Shown here piece by piece: positions 27,307 to 36,706 of a DNA stretch of 64,000 bases. The stretch spans positions 1 to 64,000 of the forward strand of contig JAUNEG010000003.1 of the NCBI GenBank assembly GCA_030525685.1, in the 5' to 3' direction. This DNA comes from Atopobiaceae bacterium (lineage in GTDB: Bacteria; Actinomycetota; Coriobacteriia; Coriobacteriales; Atopobiaceae). Every line of letters starts with the position of its first letter. The first letter of the stretch is position 1. Made by a program: the position numbers and the translations under genes. A model generated the notes under the pieces. That model ran no database searches. It saw nothing but the letters and a program-made list of their open reading frames with translations, and was not told the DNA's origin.

Positions 27307-28398
27307 GTGAAGTACGTCAGCTTCCTCATAAAGCCAGCGTCGAGCGCCTGTGACATGCGGTGCTCGTACTGCTTCTACCGCGACGTCGCGGACCACCGCG
27401 CGCACGCGGTGCGGGAGCGCATGAGCGAGAGTACCATGCGCGCGCTGATCGACCGCGCGCTCGGCCTCGGTGACGACGCACAGGTCACCTTCGCCTTCCA
27501 AGGCGGCGAGCCCACCCTCGCCGGCCTGGACTTCTTCCGCGCCTTCACGGCCTACGTGGGCGAGCGCCGTACCAACCAGACCGTGAGCTACGCGCTGCAG
27601 ACCAACGCCCACACGCTCACGCCCGAGTGGGCGGCCTTCTTCCGCGAGCACGGGTTTCTCGTGGGCGTCTCGGTGGACGCCTACCGCGAGCTCCATGACA
27701 GCCTTCGCAAGGACATCGCACTCGGCCCCACACACGCGCGCGTCATGGAGTCCGTGGGGATGCTTCGCGAGGCGGGCGTGGACTTCAACGTGCTCACGGT
27801 GCTCTCGGCCCAGCTCGCCCGGCACCCGCAGCGCGTCTTCAAGTTCCTGACGCGTGAGAAGATCGACTACGTGCAGCTCATTCCCTGCCTTGCCGGCTTC
27901 GACGGCGAGGGGGCCGAGTACGCCCTCACGCCCCGCGCGTTCTTCTCGTTCTACCGCACGTTCTTCGACCTGTGGCTGCGCGAGGTCCAGGCGGGCCGCT
28001 ACTTCTCGGTGGGGCTCTTCGACAACGTCATGCAGATGAGCCTCGGGCAGTACCCGCAGGCGTGCGGCATGCTCGGGCGCTGTGCCCCGCAGTTCGTGGT
28101 CGAGAGCAACGGGGACGTCTACCCGTGCGACTTCTTCGCGCTGGACGAGTGGCGCTGCGGCAACGTGTGCGAGGACGCGCTCGAGGAAATGGCGACGTGC
28201 GAGACCATGCGCACGTTCCTCGCCGAGCCGCGCCGGGAGTGCTCCGCGTGCGCGGACTGCCCCTTCGAGGGCATCTGCCACCGCAACTGCAAGCGCCTGA
28301 ACGCTGCGTACTATGATGAGGTTTACTGCGGATATCGTGCGTTTCTCGAGCACGCCTACGACGGGCTGGCCCGGGCGGCGCGCATGCTCGCAGGCTAG
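27307..28398 (+). CDS. anaerobic sulfatase-maturating radical SAM enzyme
   Basis: A 363-residue anSME that oxidises the sulfatase active-site Cys (or Ser) to formylglycine without oxygen. The radical SAM cluster motif is C15-DMR-C19-SY-C22 (CX3CX2C). FAFQGGEPTLAG at about 63-74 is the SAM-binding GGE region. The SPASM-type C-terminus has clustered cysteines including CPFEGICHRNCKR. GTG start at 27307. It lies between two sulfatase genes and probably serves all three. It indicates anaerobic use of sulfatases. Confidence 0.92.
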   Translation: MKYVSFLIKPASSACDMRCSYCFYRDVADHRAHAVRERMSESTMRALIDRALGLGDDAQVTFAFQGGEPTLAGLDFFRAFTAYVGERRTNQTVSYALQTNAHTLTPEWAAFFREHGFLVGVSVDAYRELHDSLRKDIALGPTHARVMESVGMLREAGVDFNVLTVLSAQLARHPQRVFKFLTREKIDYVQLIPCLAGFDGEGAEYALTPRAFFSFYRTFFDLWLREVQAGRYFSVGLFDNVMQMSLGQYPQACGMLGRCAPQFVVESNGDVYPCDFFALDEWRCGNVCEDALEEMATCETMRTFLAEPRRECSACADCPFEGICHRNCKRLNAAYYDEVYCGYRAFLEHAYDGLARAARMLAG

Positions 28399-28436
28399 GA
28401 CACGGGTCATCCCGCGAGAAGGGCCGGGGAGGAGCC

Positions 28437-29922
28437 ATGCCAAGCGTTGTCACGGAGGGTCTGGAGAGCACCCGTCCCAACGTGGTTCTGATCATGTGCG
28501 ACCAGTTCCGGGGGGACTGCCTGGGGTTCGACGGTCACCCGGACGTCAAGACGCCGCATCTGGACACGCTTGCGGCGCAGGGGACGTACTTCGAGAACGC
28601 ACACGTCGCGTGCCCGAGCTGCATCCCGGCGCGCGCCTCGCTGCTCACGGGCACCACGCCCGCGACCAACGGCCGCGTGGGCTACCAGGACGGCATCCCC
28701 TGGCGCTACGAGCACATGCTGCCGGAGGAGCTCGGAGCCGCCGGCTACCAGACGGCGCTCGTGGGCAAGATGCACGTGCATCCGCCCCGTCTGGGCTGCG
28801 GGTTCCAGCACATGCGGCTGCACGACGGCTACATCGGCTTCTACCGCAGGGCCAACCGCCCGCACTGGATGCACCAGGACGTCTCTGACGACTACCTGAG
28901 CTTCCTTCGCTCCGAGCTGGGACCTGCGGCGGACGTCAACGTCACCGGCGTCGAGAACAACTCCTGGATCGCCCGCCCGTGGGTTTACGAGGAGCGCCTG
29001 CACCCCACCAACTGGGTCGTCGACGAGTCCATCCGCTTCCTCGAGACGCGCGACCGCACGCGCCCGTTCTTCCTCATGGCGAGCTTCGTGCGCCCGCACC
29101 CGCCCTTCGACCCGCCCGCGGCCTACTACCAGAGCTACCTGGATCGCGAGCTGCGCGAGCCTGCGCACGGCGACTGGGACGACGTCGAGGCCACCGAGCG
29201 CGACGGCATGATCTTGGACAGTGTCCACGGCTGCCGCGACGCCACGCTGCGCCACGAGGCCATGGCCGGCTACTACGGCTGCATCACGCACCTGGACCAC
29301 CAGATCGGCCGCCTGATCACGGCGCTCGAGAACGACGAGACGTACGAGAACACCGTGGTGATCTTCACGGCCGACCACGGCGAGATGCTCTTTGACCACA
29401 GCTCCTTCCGCAAGGTGCTGCCCTACGAGGGGGGCGCGCATCCCCCTCATCATGCGCGTGGGCTCCAAGGTCCTGCCGGAGGGCCGGCCGGCACCCCGGC
29501 GCTCGGACGCGGTGGTGGAGCTCATGGACGTCATGCCCACCCTGCTCGACCTCGTGGGCGCGCCGGTGCCCGCGTGCGTGGAGGGCTCCTCGCTCAAGGG
29601 CGAGATCACGGGCGAGCACCCGCTCGAGCGCGACTACCTCCACGGCGAGCACTCGGGCAGCCGCGAGCAGTCCAACCAGTACGTGGTGACCAAGCACGAC
29701 AAGTACGTCTGGTTCACGCAGACGGGCGTCGAGCGCTACTTCGACCTCGATGCCGACCCGCGCGAGGAGCACGACCTCTCCCGCGACCCGGCCCATGCCG
29801 AGCGCGCGGCGGAGCTCCGTGCCATACTCATAGACGAGCTGCGCGGCCGCGAGGAGGGCCACGTCGCAAACGACGAGCTCGTCGTGGGCAGGACGCCGCG
29901 CGCCGTGCTTGCGAGGGACTAG
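28437..29922 (+). pseudogene. type I sulfatase with frameshift in a G run (sulfatase 2)
   Basis: A sulfatase of about 494 residues if read through. It starts MPSVVTEG and has metal site VVLIMCDQFRGDCLG, formylglycine motif C62-IPA-R66 in PSCIPARASLLTG, and ADHGEMLFDH at about 313-322. No signal peptide is present. Six Gs at 29429-29434 put the rest out of frame; with five Gs the protein reads PYEGARIPLIMRVGSK and continues to the stop at 29920-29922 with normal family sequence. So it is a recent mutation, a sequencing error or a slippage-prone switch. It lies 38 bases after the maturase gene with a strong GGGGAGG site. Confidence 0.85.
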
Positions 29923-29954
29923 GGCGCTCAGCGGGGCGCCGGGAGGAGAGGCAC

Positions 29955-30593
29955 ATGGACCTCAGGCTGATTGGAATCATCGTGGTGGCGCTCTGTGTCA
30001 TCTCGCTCGTCTACACCGAGGTCCAGAAGCGCCTGGTCTTCTCGAGGTACGAGGCGCTCTTCGGGCGCGGTGACTTCGAGGGGTGCCTGCGCCTCCTGGA
30101 CCGTGCCGTCGTGAGGCTCATCTACCCGCGCTACAACCAGCTCTACATGCGCCTCAACGCGCAGATGTGCCTCGAGGACGAGGAGGAGTCGCGGCGCATC
30201 ATCGACGAGATGCTGTCGCTCAAGACGACCGACGAGCAGCGTCTCGTGCTGCTGCTGCGCGCCTTCAACTTCTTCGTGGAGCAGGAGGACTACGCCCGCG
30301 CCAAGGAGCTCCTCGAGGAGCTTCGCGAGCGCGCCGAGGGCGAGCAGCTCGCCGGGTGCGAGCGAACCTACGCGATCTTCGCCGAGAAGAGCTCCACCTA
30401 CATCAAGGAGATGGAGACCGAGCTGCGCACGGCGAAGGCCACCGAGCGGGCCACGCTGCTCTACCTGCTCTCGGTGCAGTACGAGAACCGCGGAGACCAG
30501 CGTCGCGCCAACGAGTACCTCGAGCAGGTCCACAACGAGTTCTCCGAGATCCCGGGGATGCCGGTTGCCGCGGGTTCCGAGACGGAGTCGTAA
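29955..30593 (+). CDS. membrane-anchored helical-repeat protein of unknown function
   Basis: A 212-residue protein with an N-terminal membrane helix (RLIGIIVVALCVISLVY, about 4-20) and a helical, TPR-like cytoplasmic region (EDYARAKELLEEL, YLLSVQYENRGDQRRANEYLEQ). GGGAGGAG precedes the ATG. It lies between sulfatase 2 and the TauE-like exporter in one direction with short gaps, so it is probably in that operon. No family was recognised; a scaffold role is only a guess. Confidence 0.75.
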   Translation: MDLRLIGIIVVALCVISLVYTEVQKRLVFSRYEALFGRGDFEGCLRLLDRAVVRLIYPRYNQLYMRLNAQMCLEDEEESRRIIDEMLSLKTTDEQRLVLLLRAFNFFVEQEDYARAKELLEELRERAEGEQLAGCERTYAIFAEKSSTYIKEMETELRTAKATERATLLYLLSVQYENRGDQRRANEYLEQVHNEFSEIPGMPVAAGSETES

Positions 30594-30608
30594 GGGGGGT
30601 CGTCTGAA

Positions 30609-31397
30609 ATGCAAGCGCTCGTCCTTCTCGTCAGCTTCTTTGCCTGCACGGTCGGTGCCATCTGCGGCATCGGCGGCGGCATCATCATCAAGCCCGTCCT
30701 CGACGCCACGGGCGTGGCCGACGTGGCCACGATCAATTTCCTGTCGGGGTGCACAGTCCTCTCGATGACGCTCTACTCCGTCCTCAAGGCAAAGCTCTCC
30801 GGAACCTCCACGATCGATTCCAAGACCGACACCCCGCTCGCCATCGGCGCCGCGGTGGGCGGCCTTGCGGGCAAGGAGCTCTTCTCCCTCGTGGCGGGGC
30901 TCTTCCCCGATCCCAACACCGCGGGTGCCGTGCAGGCGGGCCTCCTTTTGGTGATCACCCTGGGAACGCTCGTCTACACCATCTACAAGGAGAAGATTCC
31001 CACCCTTCAGGTGACGTCCGCCGTGGCGTGCCTCGCCATCGGCTTCGTCCTGGGCGTGTGCTCCTCGTTCCTCGGCATCGGAGGCGGCCCCATCAACCTG
31101 GTGGTGCTCTTCTACTTCTTCACCATGGCGACCAAGCGCGCCGCCTCGAGCTCGCTCTACATCATCCTGTTCTCCCAGGCCACGAGCACCGCGAGCTCCA
31201 TCGTCACCGGGGGCTACGTAGGGGTTGACCTCATGCTGCTGGCGGCGATGGTGGTCTGCGGCATCCTGGGCGGCATCGTGGGCCGCAAGATCAACTCCAG
31301 GATCGATGACAAGACCGTGGACAAGCTCTTCATGGGCCTCATGGTGCTGATCATCCTGATCAACGCCTACAACATCTGGAAGTTCGCGCTGGCGTAG
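30609..31397 (+). CDS. TauE/SafE-family anion exporter
   Basis: A 262-residue membrane protein with about eight hydrophobic segments. Two copies of the family motif are visible: CGIGGGIIIKPVL near 18-30 and LGIGGGPINL near 157-166. Members of this family move sulfite, sulfoacetate, taurine-derived or related anions, and some are thought to export sulfate. Directly after sulfatase and maturase genes, export of sulfate released in the cytoplasm is the simplest role. It ends the leftward sulfatase cluster. Confidence 0.88.
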   Translation: MQALVLLVSFFACTVGAICGIGGGIIIKPVLDATGVADVATINFLSGCTVLSMTLYSVLKAKLSGTSTIDSKTDTPLAIGAAVGGLAGKELFSLVAGLFPDPNTAGAVQAGLLLVITLGTLVYTIYKEKIPTLQVTSAVACLAIGFVLGVCSSFLGIGGGPINLVVLFYFFTMATKRAASSSLYIILFSQATSTASSIVTGGYVGVDLMLLAAMVVCGILGGIVGRKINSRIDDKTVDKLFMGLMVLIILINAYNIWKFALA

Positions 31398-31420
31398 GCA
31401 CGGCCCTTTCGTCGCGCGTC

Positions 31421-31572
31421 GGGTTAGAACTACCGGGTCGTCCCCGTTTCGGGCGGCCGTCGGGTTAGAACTACCGGGTCGTCCCCCTCGAAACGCCTCG
31501 GCGGAGGGGGACGACCCGTTGTTTTTAACCCGCTCAGCGAGAAAGACGGGGACAACCCGTTGTTTTTAACCC
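31421..31572 (+). repeat. REP-like repeat cluster A, left boundary of the sulfatase 3 operon
   Basis: A 70-bp unit at 31462-31531 begins GGGTTAGAACTACC, has GGGTCGTCCCCCTC paired with GAGGGGGACGACCC, and ends TTTTTAACCC. Half units flank it at 31421-31445 and 31546-31572. An inverted, nearly identical 70-bp unit is at 38310-38379. The two clusters bracket the RpiR-sulfatase-PTS-PHP block. Confidence 0.9.
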
Positions 31573-31681
31573 ACGCCCGGACCGTGACCACAAATCCCGA
31601 CCGAGGCCTCCTCGCAGCCCCGTCCCGCTTCCGCCATAATGGAGGTGACGCGGACTCGGAAAGGGGCGGGGCGAGAAGGAC

Positions 31682-32467
31682 ATGGTGGACGGACCGATTG
31701 AGCGCATGAGGGCACACCTCGGGAGCTTTACTCCGGCAGAGGAGGCTGCGGCGCGCTACTTCATTGACCACCCATCCTCTGTCGTCAACAAGACCATCGC
31801 TGCCGTCGCTAGGGAGGCGGGCCTCACCTCGACCGGGATCATGCGCATGTGCCAGCGCATCGGCTACAGCGGCTACGCGGAGTTCCGCTTCTGCATGAAC
31901 CGCCAGCGCCTCTCGCACGGGGCGGACACCGACGAACGCGACGCCCTTTCCGCCGCCTCCAACCTCGCCGAGGCCTATGCCGCCTATCTCAGAAAGACGG
32001 TTGACGGCCTCGACCACGAGCAGCTTTCTCGCCTTGCCCGCCTCATCCTCGGTGCACGCCGCATCAGCATCTGGGGCGCCAACCGAACCTACGAGAGCGT
32101 GAAGCAGCTCTCGCTGCGCCTGTTCCGCATCGGCATCTTCAACCAGACCACCTCCGACGAGCAGGTCATGGACGACATCTCCACCATCCTGGGACCCGGG
32201 GACCTCTGCATTGTCATGTCCATGAACGGGCGCGGTAGCAAGTCGTACGGCTCACTCATGTCGTCACTCGTCGAGCGGGGATGTGACGTGCTGCTCATCA
32301 CCATGAACCCCAAGATTGGGCTTATCCGTCACGCGACAGAGTCCGTCATCCTCCCTTGGATCAGCAACGACTATGCCGGGGGCTTCCTCGAGGATCAGAT
32401 TGTCGTGTTCATGTATGTGGAGAGCCTGCTGAACGAGATTGCCAACCTCGTTGATGAGGAGCGTTGA
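31682..32467 (+). CDS. RpiR/MurR-family transcriptional regulator
   Basis: A 261-residue regulator. An N-terminal helix-turn-helix (about 1-77, with AAVAREAGLTSTGIMRMCQRIGYSGYAEFR) is followed by a SIS sugar-phosphate-binding domain (about 110-240, with ISIWGANRTYESVKQLSLRLFRIGI). A GCGAGAAG motif sits immediately before the ATG at 31682 and overlaps the purine-rich ribosome binding site; a GTG at 31685 is an alternative start. It lies directly upstream of sulfatase 3 and palindromic sites, so it most likely controls that operon in response to a phosphorylated sugar. Confidence 0.9.
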   Translation: MVDGPIERMRAHLGSFTPAEEAAARYFIDHPSSVVNKTIAAVAREAGLTSTGIMRMCQRIGYSGYAEFRFCMNRQRLSHGADTDERDALSAASNLAEAYAAYLRKTVDGLDHEQLSRLARLILGARRISIWGANRTYESVKQLSLRLFRIGIFNQTTSDEQVMDDISTILGPGDLCIVMSMNGRGSKSYGSLMSSLVERGCDVLLITMNPKIGLIRHATESVILPWISNDYAGGFLEDQIVVFMYVESLLNEIANLVDEER

Positions 32468-32486
32468 TAGAGTTCTCACGCGATTG

Positions 32487-32514
32487 GGCATAACGTAGTC
32501 GATATTGTTATGCC
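32487..32514. promoter_or_regulatory. inverted repeat GGCATAAC-N12-GTTATGCC
   Basis: Perfect 8-base arms at 32487-32494 and 32507-32514 in the rpiR-sulfatase 3 gap. It could be an operator or a weak hairpin after rpiR. Confidence 0.5.
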
Positions 32515-32542
32515 GCTTACGGATCTGATTGTGCCGCTCATT

Positions 32543-32577
32543 GGAATGAATTTCATTTCATAGACGGAATTAATTCC
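32543..32577. promoter_or_regulatory. paired RpiR-type palindromes before sulfatase 3
   Basis: GGAATGAATTTCATTTC (32543-32559) is a near-palindrome and GGAATTAATTCC (32566-32577) a perfect 12-bp palindrome. Their centres are about 20 bp apart, two helical turns. GAAAT/ATTTC-like palindromes are usual for RpiR-family operators. Confidence 0.55.
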
Positions 32578-32635
32578 AAACACCCTAGGATGGGCTTCCC
32601 AAAGGCGCCGCGTACGCGCGACGGAAGGAGCTGGC

Positions 32636-34024
32636 GTGAACGTTCTCTACCTGCACACCCATGACACGGGCCGAGTTGTCAGCCCGTATGGCTATGCCGT
32701 AAAAACCCCGCGCATCCAGGAGTTCTGCGAGGAAGCGCTGCTGTTCCAGCATGCGTTCTGCGTGGCGCCCACGTGCTCGCCGAGCCGCGCGGGCCTGCTC
32801 ACGGGCACCTACCCGCACCAGAACGGCATGCTCGGCCTCGCTCAGCGCGGCTTTGAGATTGACGGCTCGCGCCATCTGGCCCGCCTGCTCTCGCACGAGG
32901 GATTCCGCAGCGTGCTGTGCGGCGTGCAGCACGAGGTGGGCTACTACACCGATCACCAGCTCGCGCCCGAGGCCCTCGGATACGACGAGGACATCACGAC
33001 AGACGCCACGGGCTACATCGAGAAGGACCTCGTTGAGTGGGACCGCAAGAACGCCGAGCGCCTCGCTGAGTGGCTCGGCTTCTACGACGGCGACCAGCCG
33101 TTCTTCGTCTCCTACGGCCAGCACGCGACGCACCGCGCTTGGCCCGACGCCGAGCCGGGCGTCGAGGACTACGCACAGCCCCCGGTGAACATCCCCAACA
33201 ACGAGCTGACGCGCGCCGACTACGCCTGCTACAAGCGCAGTGTCGAGATGGCCGACGCCAACTACGGCATCGTGCTCGACGCCCTGCGCGAGAGCGGCCG
33301 CTACGAGAACACCATCGTGGTGCTCACGACCGACCACGGCCTGGCCTATCCCTTCGAGAAGTGCACGCTGCTCGACTCCGGCACCGGCGTCCTTCTCGCC
33401 ATGCGCGTCCCCGGGTCGCGCGCCGAGGGCCGCAGCTTCGAGGGGCTGGTCTCCCATGTTGACGTAGTGCCCACCCTCCTGGACCTCCTAGGCATCGAGA
33501 AGCCGGACTACCTCGAGGGCAAGAGTCACGCTGGCATCTTCCGCGGCGAGAAGGACGAGGGCGACGAGGCCGTCTTCTCCGAGATTAACTTCCACACCTC
33601 CTACGAGCCCGTGCGCTCCGTGAGGACCAGGCGCTACAAGTACGTGCGCTTCTTTGACGAGGATTGGCTGCGCGTCAACCAGTCCAACATCGACGGTTCC
33701 CTCGTGAAGAACTACTACGAGGAGCACTTCGACCTCGCCGACGTCACCAAGGACGAGGAGTGTCTCTACGACCTCGCCTACGACGTCTTCGAAACCAACA
33801 ACGTAGCGACTGATTCTCGCTACGCCGACGTCCTCGACGAGATGCGCTCCCGTCTGGACAACTTCATGCGGCGCACCAACGATCCGCTGCTCGAGGGTCC
33901 CATCGCGGTACGTCCCGAGTGGAAGGTCAATCGCTGCGAGTGCGTGGTGGCTGGATCCAAGGACCCCGCCGACTACGAGAGCCTCGGCGCGCACTTCTCG
34001 GTGTGCGAGCGGGGCATGGCATAG
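32636..34024 (+). CDS. type I sulfatase, apparently cytosolic (sulfatase 3)
   Basis: A 462-residue formylglycine sulfatase. The canonical motif is C47-SPS-R51 in CVAPTCSPSRAGLLTG, followed by HQNGMLGL, which recalls N-sulfoglucosamine sulfohydrolase-type enzymes. It starts at the first metal-binding strand (MNVLYLHTHDTG), with no signal peptide. TTDHGLAYPFEKCTLLDSG carries the second metal site. GTG start at 32636 with GGAAGGAG. It leads the operon ending in the PHP-like gene. A heparan-type or mucin-type amino sugar sulfate is a plausible substrate, by inference only. Confidence 0.9.
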   Translation: MNVLYLHTHDTGRVVSPYGYAVKTPRIQEFCEEALLFQHAFCVAPTCSPSRAGLLTGTYPHQNGMLGLAQRGFEIDGSRHLARLLSHEGFRSVLCGVQHEVGYYTDHQLAPEALGYDEDITTDATGYIEKDLVEWDRKNAERLAEWLGFYDGDQPFFVSYGQHATHRAWPDAEPGVEDYAQPPVNIPNNELTRADYACYKRSVEMADANYGIVLDALRESGRYENTIVVLTTDHGLAYPFEKCTLLDSGTGVLLAMRVPGSRAEGRSFEGLVSHVDVVPTLLDLLGIEKPDYLEGKSHAGIFRGEKDEGDEAVFSEINFHTSYEPVRSVRTRRYKYVRFFDEDWLRVNQSNIDGSLVKNYYEEHFDLADVTKDEECLYDLAYDVFETNNVATDSRYADVLDEMRSRLDNFMRRTNDPLLEGPIAVRPEWKVNRCECVVAGSKDPADYESLGAHFSVCERGMA

Positions 34025-34081
34025 GCAACGTCGGTCCGCGCACCCGCGCGGCCGTAACGGACACGAGAGAGGGAGGACCGC

Positions 34082-35008
34082 TTGAACGCTATCGTTTTGG
34101 TGGGCCACGGAGCGCTGCCAGAGGCCATGAAGATCTCCGTGGAGATGATCGTGGGGAAGCGTGAGGACATGCGCACCGTGTGCCTCTCCCCGGACGACGG
34201 CAAGGAGGAGCTTGGCCAGAAGCTCACGGCGCTCGACGAGGAGCTCGCCGGCTGCGAGTCCGTGCGCGTCATCGCCGACCTGATGGGCGGCTCGCCCTGC
34301 AATGCCGCCCTCGAGCGCTACGCGGCCGACGAGCGTGTGAGCGTGGTCAGCGGCATGAACCTCGCCATGGTGATCTCCGCCGCCATGGAGGAGGCTGACG
34401 CGGCCGGCATGATCGCGATCGGCCACGAGGCCATCCACGATGTCAAGGCGCTCGCCGCGGGCACCGAGAGGCCCTACGCGCCCGCTCGCCGCGCCGCCGC
34501 GGCCGCCTCGCTCTCCGACGAGCCCCAGCAGATCGTGGGCGTGCGCGTCGACGCGCGCGGCATCCACGGCCAGGTCGCCACGGCCTGGGTGCCGCGGACG
34601 GGCGCGACGCGCATCGTCGTCATCGACGACGTCGCCGTGCACGACGAGACCCAGAAGATGGCCCTCAAGATGGCCAAGCCTGCGGCGGTCAAGCTCTCGA
34701 TCCTCTCCGCCGAGAAGGCCGTCGAGCGCCTCTCCGACGAGCGCTCCTACCCCGGCGACCGCGTCCTGGTGGTGATGACCCGCGTGGAGACCCTGGCGAC
34801 CCTCGATGAGCTGGGCTACCACTTTGACCTCGTGGACCTGGGCAACGTTCCCAACCGTCCGGACACGACCACCTACGTCAAGTGCGTCAACCTCACCGAC
34901 CGCGAGGCGCAGGTCGTCCGCGACCTCGCCGACAAGGGCACGGGCTTCACGGCACGGCAGGTCCCGGCCGACCCTCAGATCGACTTCGTCGCAGTAATCA
35001 ACAAGTAG
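34082..35008 (+). CDS. PTS mannose-family EIIAB component (fused)
   Basis: A 308-residue fusion. The EIIA domain (about 1-130) has phospho-His9 in IVLVGHGALPEA. A linker rich in Ala, Pro and Arg (about 130-148) is followed by EIIB (about 150-308) with His162 in VDARGIHGQVATAW. The EIIB motif usually reads DDRLIHGQ; DARGIHGQ keeps the His but changes two neighbours. TTG start at 34082 with GGGAGGA upstream. It feeds the C and D channel genes that follow. Confidence 0.9.
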   Translation: MNAIVLVGHGALPEAMKISVEMIVGKREDMRTVCLSPDDGKEELGQKLTALDEELAGCESVRVIADLMGGSPCNAALERYAADERVSVVSGMNLAMVISAAMEEADAAGMIAIGHEAIHDVKALAAGTERPYAPARRAAAAASLSDEPQQIVGVRVDARGIHGQVATAWVPRTGATRIVVIDDVAVHDETQKMALKMAKPAAVKLSILSAEKAVERLSDERSYPGDRVLVVMTRVETLATLDELGYHFDLVDLGNVPNRPDTTTYVKCVNLTDREAQVVRDLADKGTGFTARQVPADPQIDFVAVINK

Positions 35009-35020
35009 CAAGGAGGAAGC

Positions 35021-35845
35021 ATGGAACTTTGGCAGGCGGCCCTCATCGGCCTGTTCGCGTACCTGGGACGCAACCAGGTGCCCTGGCTCTGTGGCACCAC
35101 GGGCGGCTGGTACGGCATCGGCCGTCCCCTCGTCGCGGGTCTGATCTGCGGCGTCATCCTCGGCAACGTCGAGGCTGGCGTCCTGTGCGGCGTCGCCGTG
35201 CAAGCAATCTTCATCGGCCAGATCACCCCGGGCGGCGCGGTCCCCTCTGACCTCAACCTCGCGGCATACATCGGCATCCCGCTCGCCATCGTCGCGGGCG
35301 GCAGCTCCGAGATGGCCGTCGCCCTGGCCATCCCCGTGGGAGCCCTCGGCGTGGCCCTGCACAACTTCACGATGACGTTCAACGCCATCTGGCCACACCG
35401 CGCCGACAAGTGCGCCGCCAACGGCGACGCCCACGGCATCCGCATCGCCAACCTCTGCGGCCAGCTCATCGAGTTCGCCGAGCGCTTCTTCATCGTGACG
35501 CTTGCCTGCTATCTGGGCGCGGGCTTTGCCGAAGGCCTGTTCGCGGCGCTCCCGCAGGTCGTCATCGACTGGCTCGCCATCGGTGGCAAGATGCTGCCCG
35601 CTCTGGGCTTTGCCATCCTGCTCAACCAGATCGTCCAGGAGAAGTGGATGATCTGCCTGTTCATCCTAGGCTGGGTTCTCGTCTCGTCCTTCTCGCTGAC
35701 CACGACCTCGCTGGTGTTCATCGCCCTGGCGTTTGCCCTCATCTACGTGATGGCGCGCTACAGCGGCAAGGGTGGCCAGGCGGGCCCCATGCTCGAGGCC
35801 GCAGCCATCTATGAGGACGAAGACGGCAACTATGAGGAGCGATAA
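35021..35845 (+). CDS. PTS mannose-family EIIC component
   Basis: A 274-residue membrane channel subunit with about eight hydrophobic segments. It opens MELWQAALIGLFAYLGRNQVPWL, and GGWYGIGRPLVAGLICGVILGN is an EIIC-type loop. AAGGAGGAAGC precedes the ATG. It differs enough from the EIIC at 24002 that the two systems probably have different substrates. One base separates its stop from the EIID start codon. Confidence 0.9.
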   Translation: MELWQAALIGLFAYLGRNQVPWLCGTTGGWYGIGRPLVAGLICGVILGNVEAGVLCGVAVQAIFIGQITPGGAVPSDLNLAAYIGIPLAIVAGGSSEMAVALAIPVGALGVALHNFTMTFNAIWPHRADKCAANGDAHGIRIANLCGQLIEFAERFFIVTLACYLGAGFAEGLFAALPQVVIDWLAIGGKMLPALGFAILLNQIVQEKWMICLFILGWVLVSSFSLTTTSLVFIALAFALIYVMARYSGKGGQAGPMLEAAAIYEDEDGNYEER

Positions 35846-35846
35846 C

Positions 35847-36698
35847 ATGACCGAGCAGACTCACACCGGCGCCGAGGGCGCCAAGCACGAGGTTCACCTC
35901 AGCAAGCGCGACGTCTCGACGGCGGCCTGGCGCTGGGCCTTCTTCTGCCTCGCCTCGCAGAACTACGAACGCATGATGGGCACGCCGTTCTGCCACAGCC
36001 TCTCCGGCTCCCTCGAGAAGCTCTACGAGGGTGACAAGGAGGGCCTGTCCCGCGCCCTCAAGCGCAACATGACCTTCTTCAACACCGAGCCGCAGCTCGG
36101 CGCCATCATCCCGGGCATCTGCCTGGCCCTCGAGGAGGAGAAGGCCAACGACCCCGACTTCGACGAGGAGGTCATCACCAGCACCAAGAACGCCCTGATG
36201 GGCCCGTTCGCCGGCATCGGCGACTCCATCCTCGTGGGCACGATCAACCCGATTCTGCTCTCCATCGGCATCGGCCTGTCCACCGGCGGCAACCCGCTCG
36301 GCCCGATCGTGTTTCTCGCCCTGTGGTGTGGCATCGTCATTCCGCTGAAGTACTTCCTCTTCGTCAAGGGCTACGACCTCGGTGCCGACGCCGTCAAGCT
36401 GCTCACCAACGTCGAGCTCAAGGACAAGATCACCACGGCTCTCACTATCGTTGGCCTGATTGTCATCGGCGGGGTGGCCGCGACGACTATCAAGGCGCCC
36501 ATCGCCTTTGCCTACGCCTCCGGCGACATGACCATCAACCTCCAGGAAATCTTCGACAAGATCATGCCCAACCTTGTGCCGCTCGTAATTGCCCTGGCGA
36601 GCTACCTGCTCGTCTCCAAGAAGGGTTGGTCCGCCAACAAACTGATCGTGGCCATCCTGGTCTTTGCGGCGATCATGGTCGTGACCGGAATTATGTAG
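35847..36698 (+). CDS. PTS mannose-family EIID component
   Basis: A 283-residue membrane subunit. Diagnostic segments are CLASQNYERMMGTPFCHSL at about 33-51 and LMGPFAGIGDSILVGTI at about 118-134. The ATG at 35847 was chosen because it directly follows the EIIC stop and agrees with family length, with a longer hydrophilic N-terminus than the other EIID. It is followed after 8 bases by the PHP-like gene. Confidence 0.9.
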   Translation: MTEQTHTGAEGAKHEVHLSKRDVSTAAWRWAFFCLASQNYERMMGTPFCHSLSGSLEKLYEGDKEGLSRALKRNMTFFNTEPQLGAIIPGICLALEEEKANDPDFDEEVITSTKNALMGPFAGIGDSILVGTINPILLSIGIGLSTGGNPLGPIVFLALWCGIVIPLKYFLFVKGYDLGADAVKLLTNVELKDKITTALTIVGLIVIGGVAATTIKAPIAFAYASGDMTINLQEIFDKIMPNLVPLVIALASYLLVSKKGWSANKLIVAILVFAAIMVVTGIM

Positions 36699-36706
36699 GT
36701 GCTGCG

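Noticed and set aside
24808..28443. More than 1200 codons open on the minus strand across the PTS, sulfatase and maturase genes
   Set aside because: Same shadow effect. It spans several well-identified plus-strand genes and shows no domain.
31421..31572. CRISPR array
   Set aside because: Units are few, palindromic and unequal, without regular spacers or cas genes. No CRISPR array was seen anywhere in the window.
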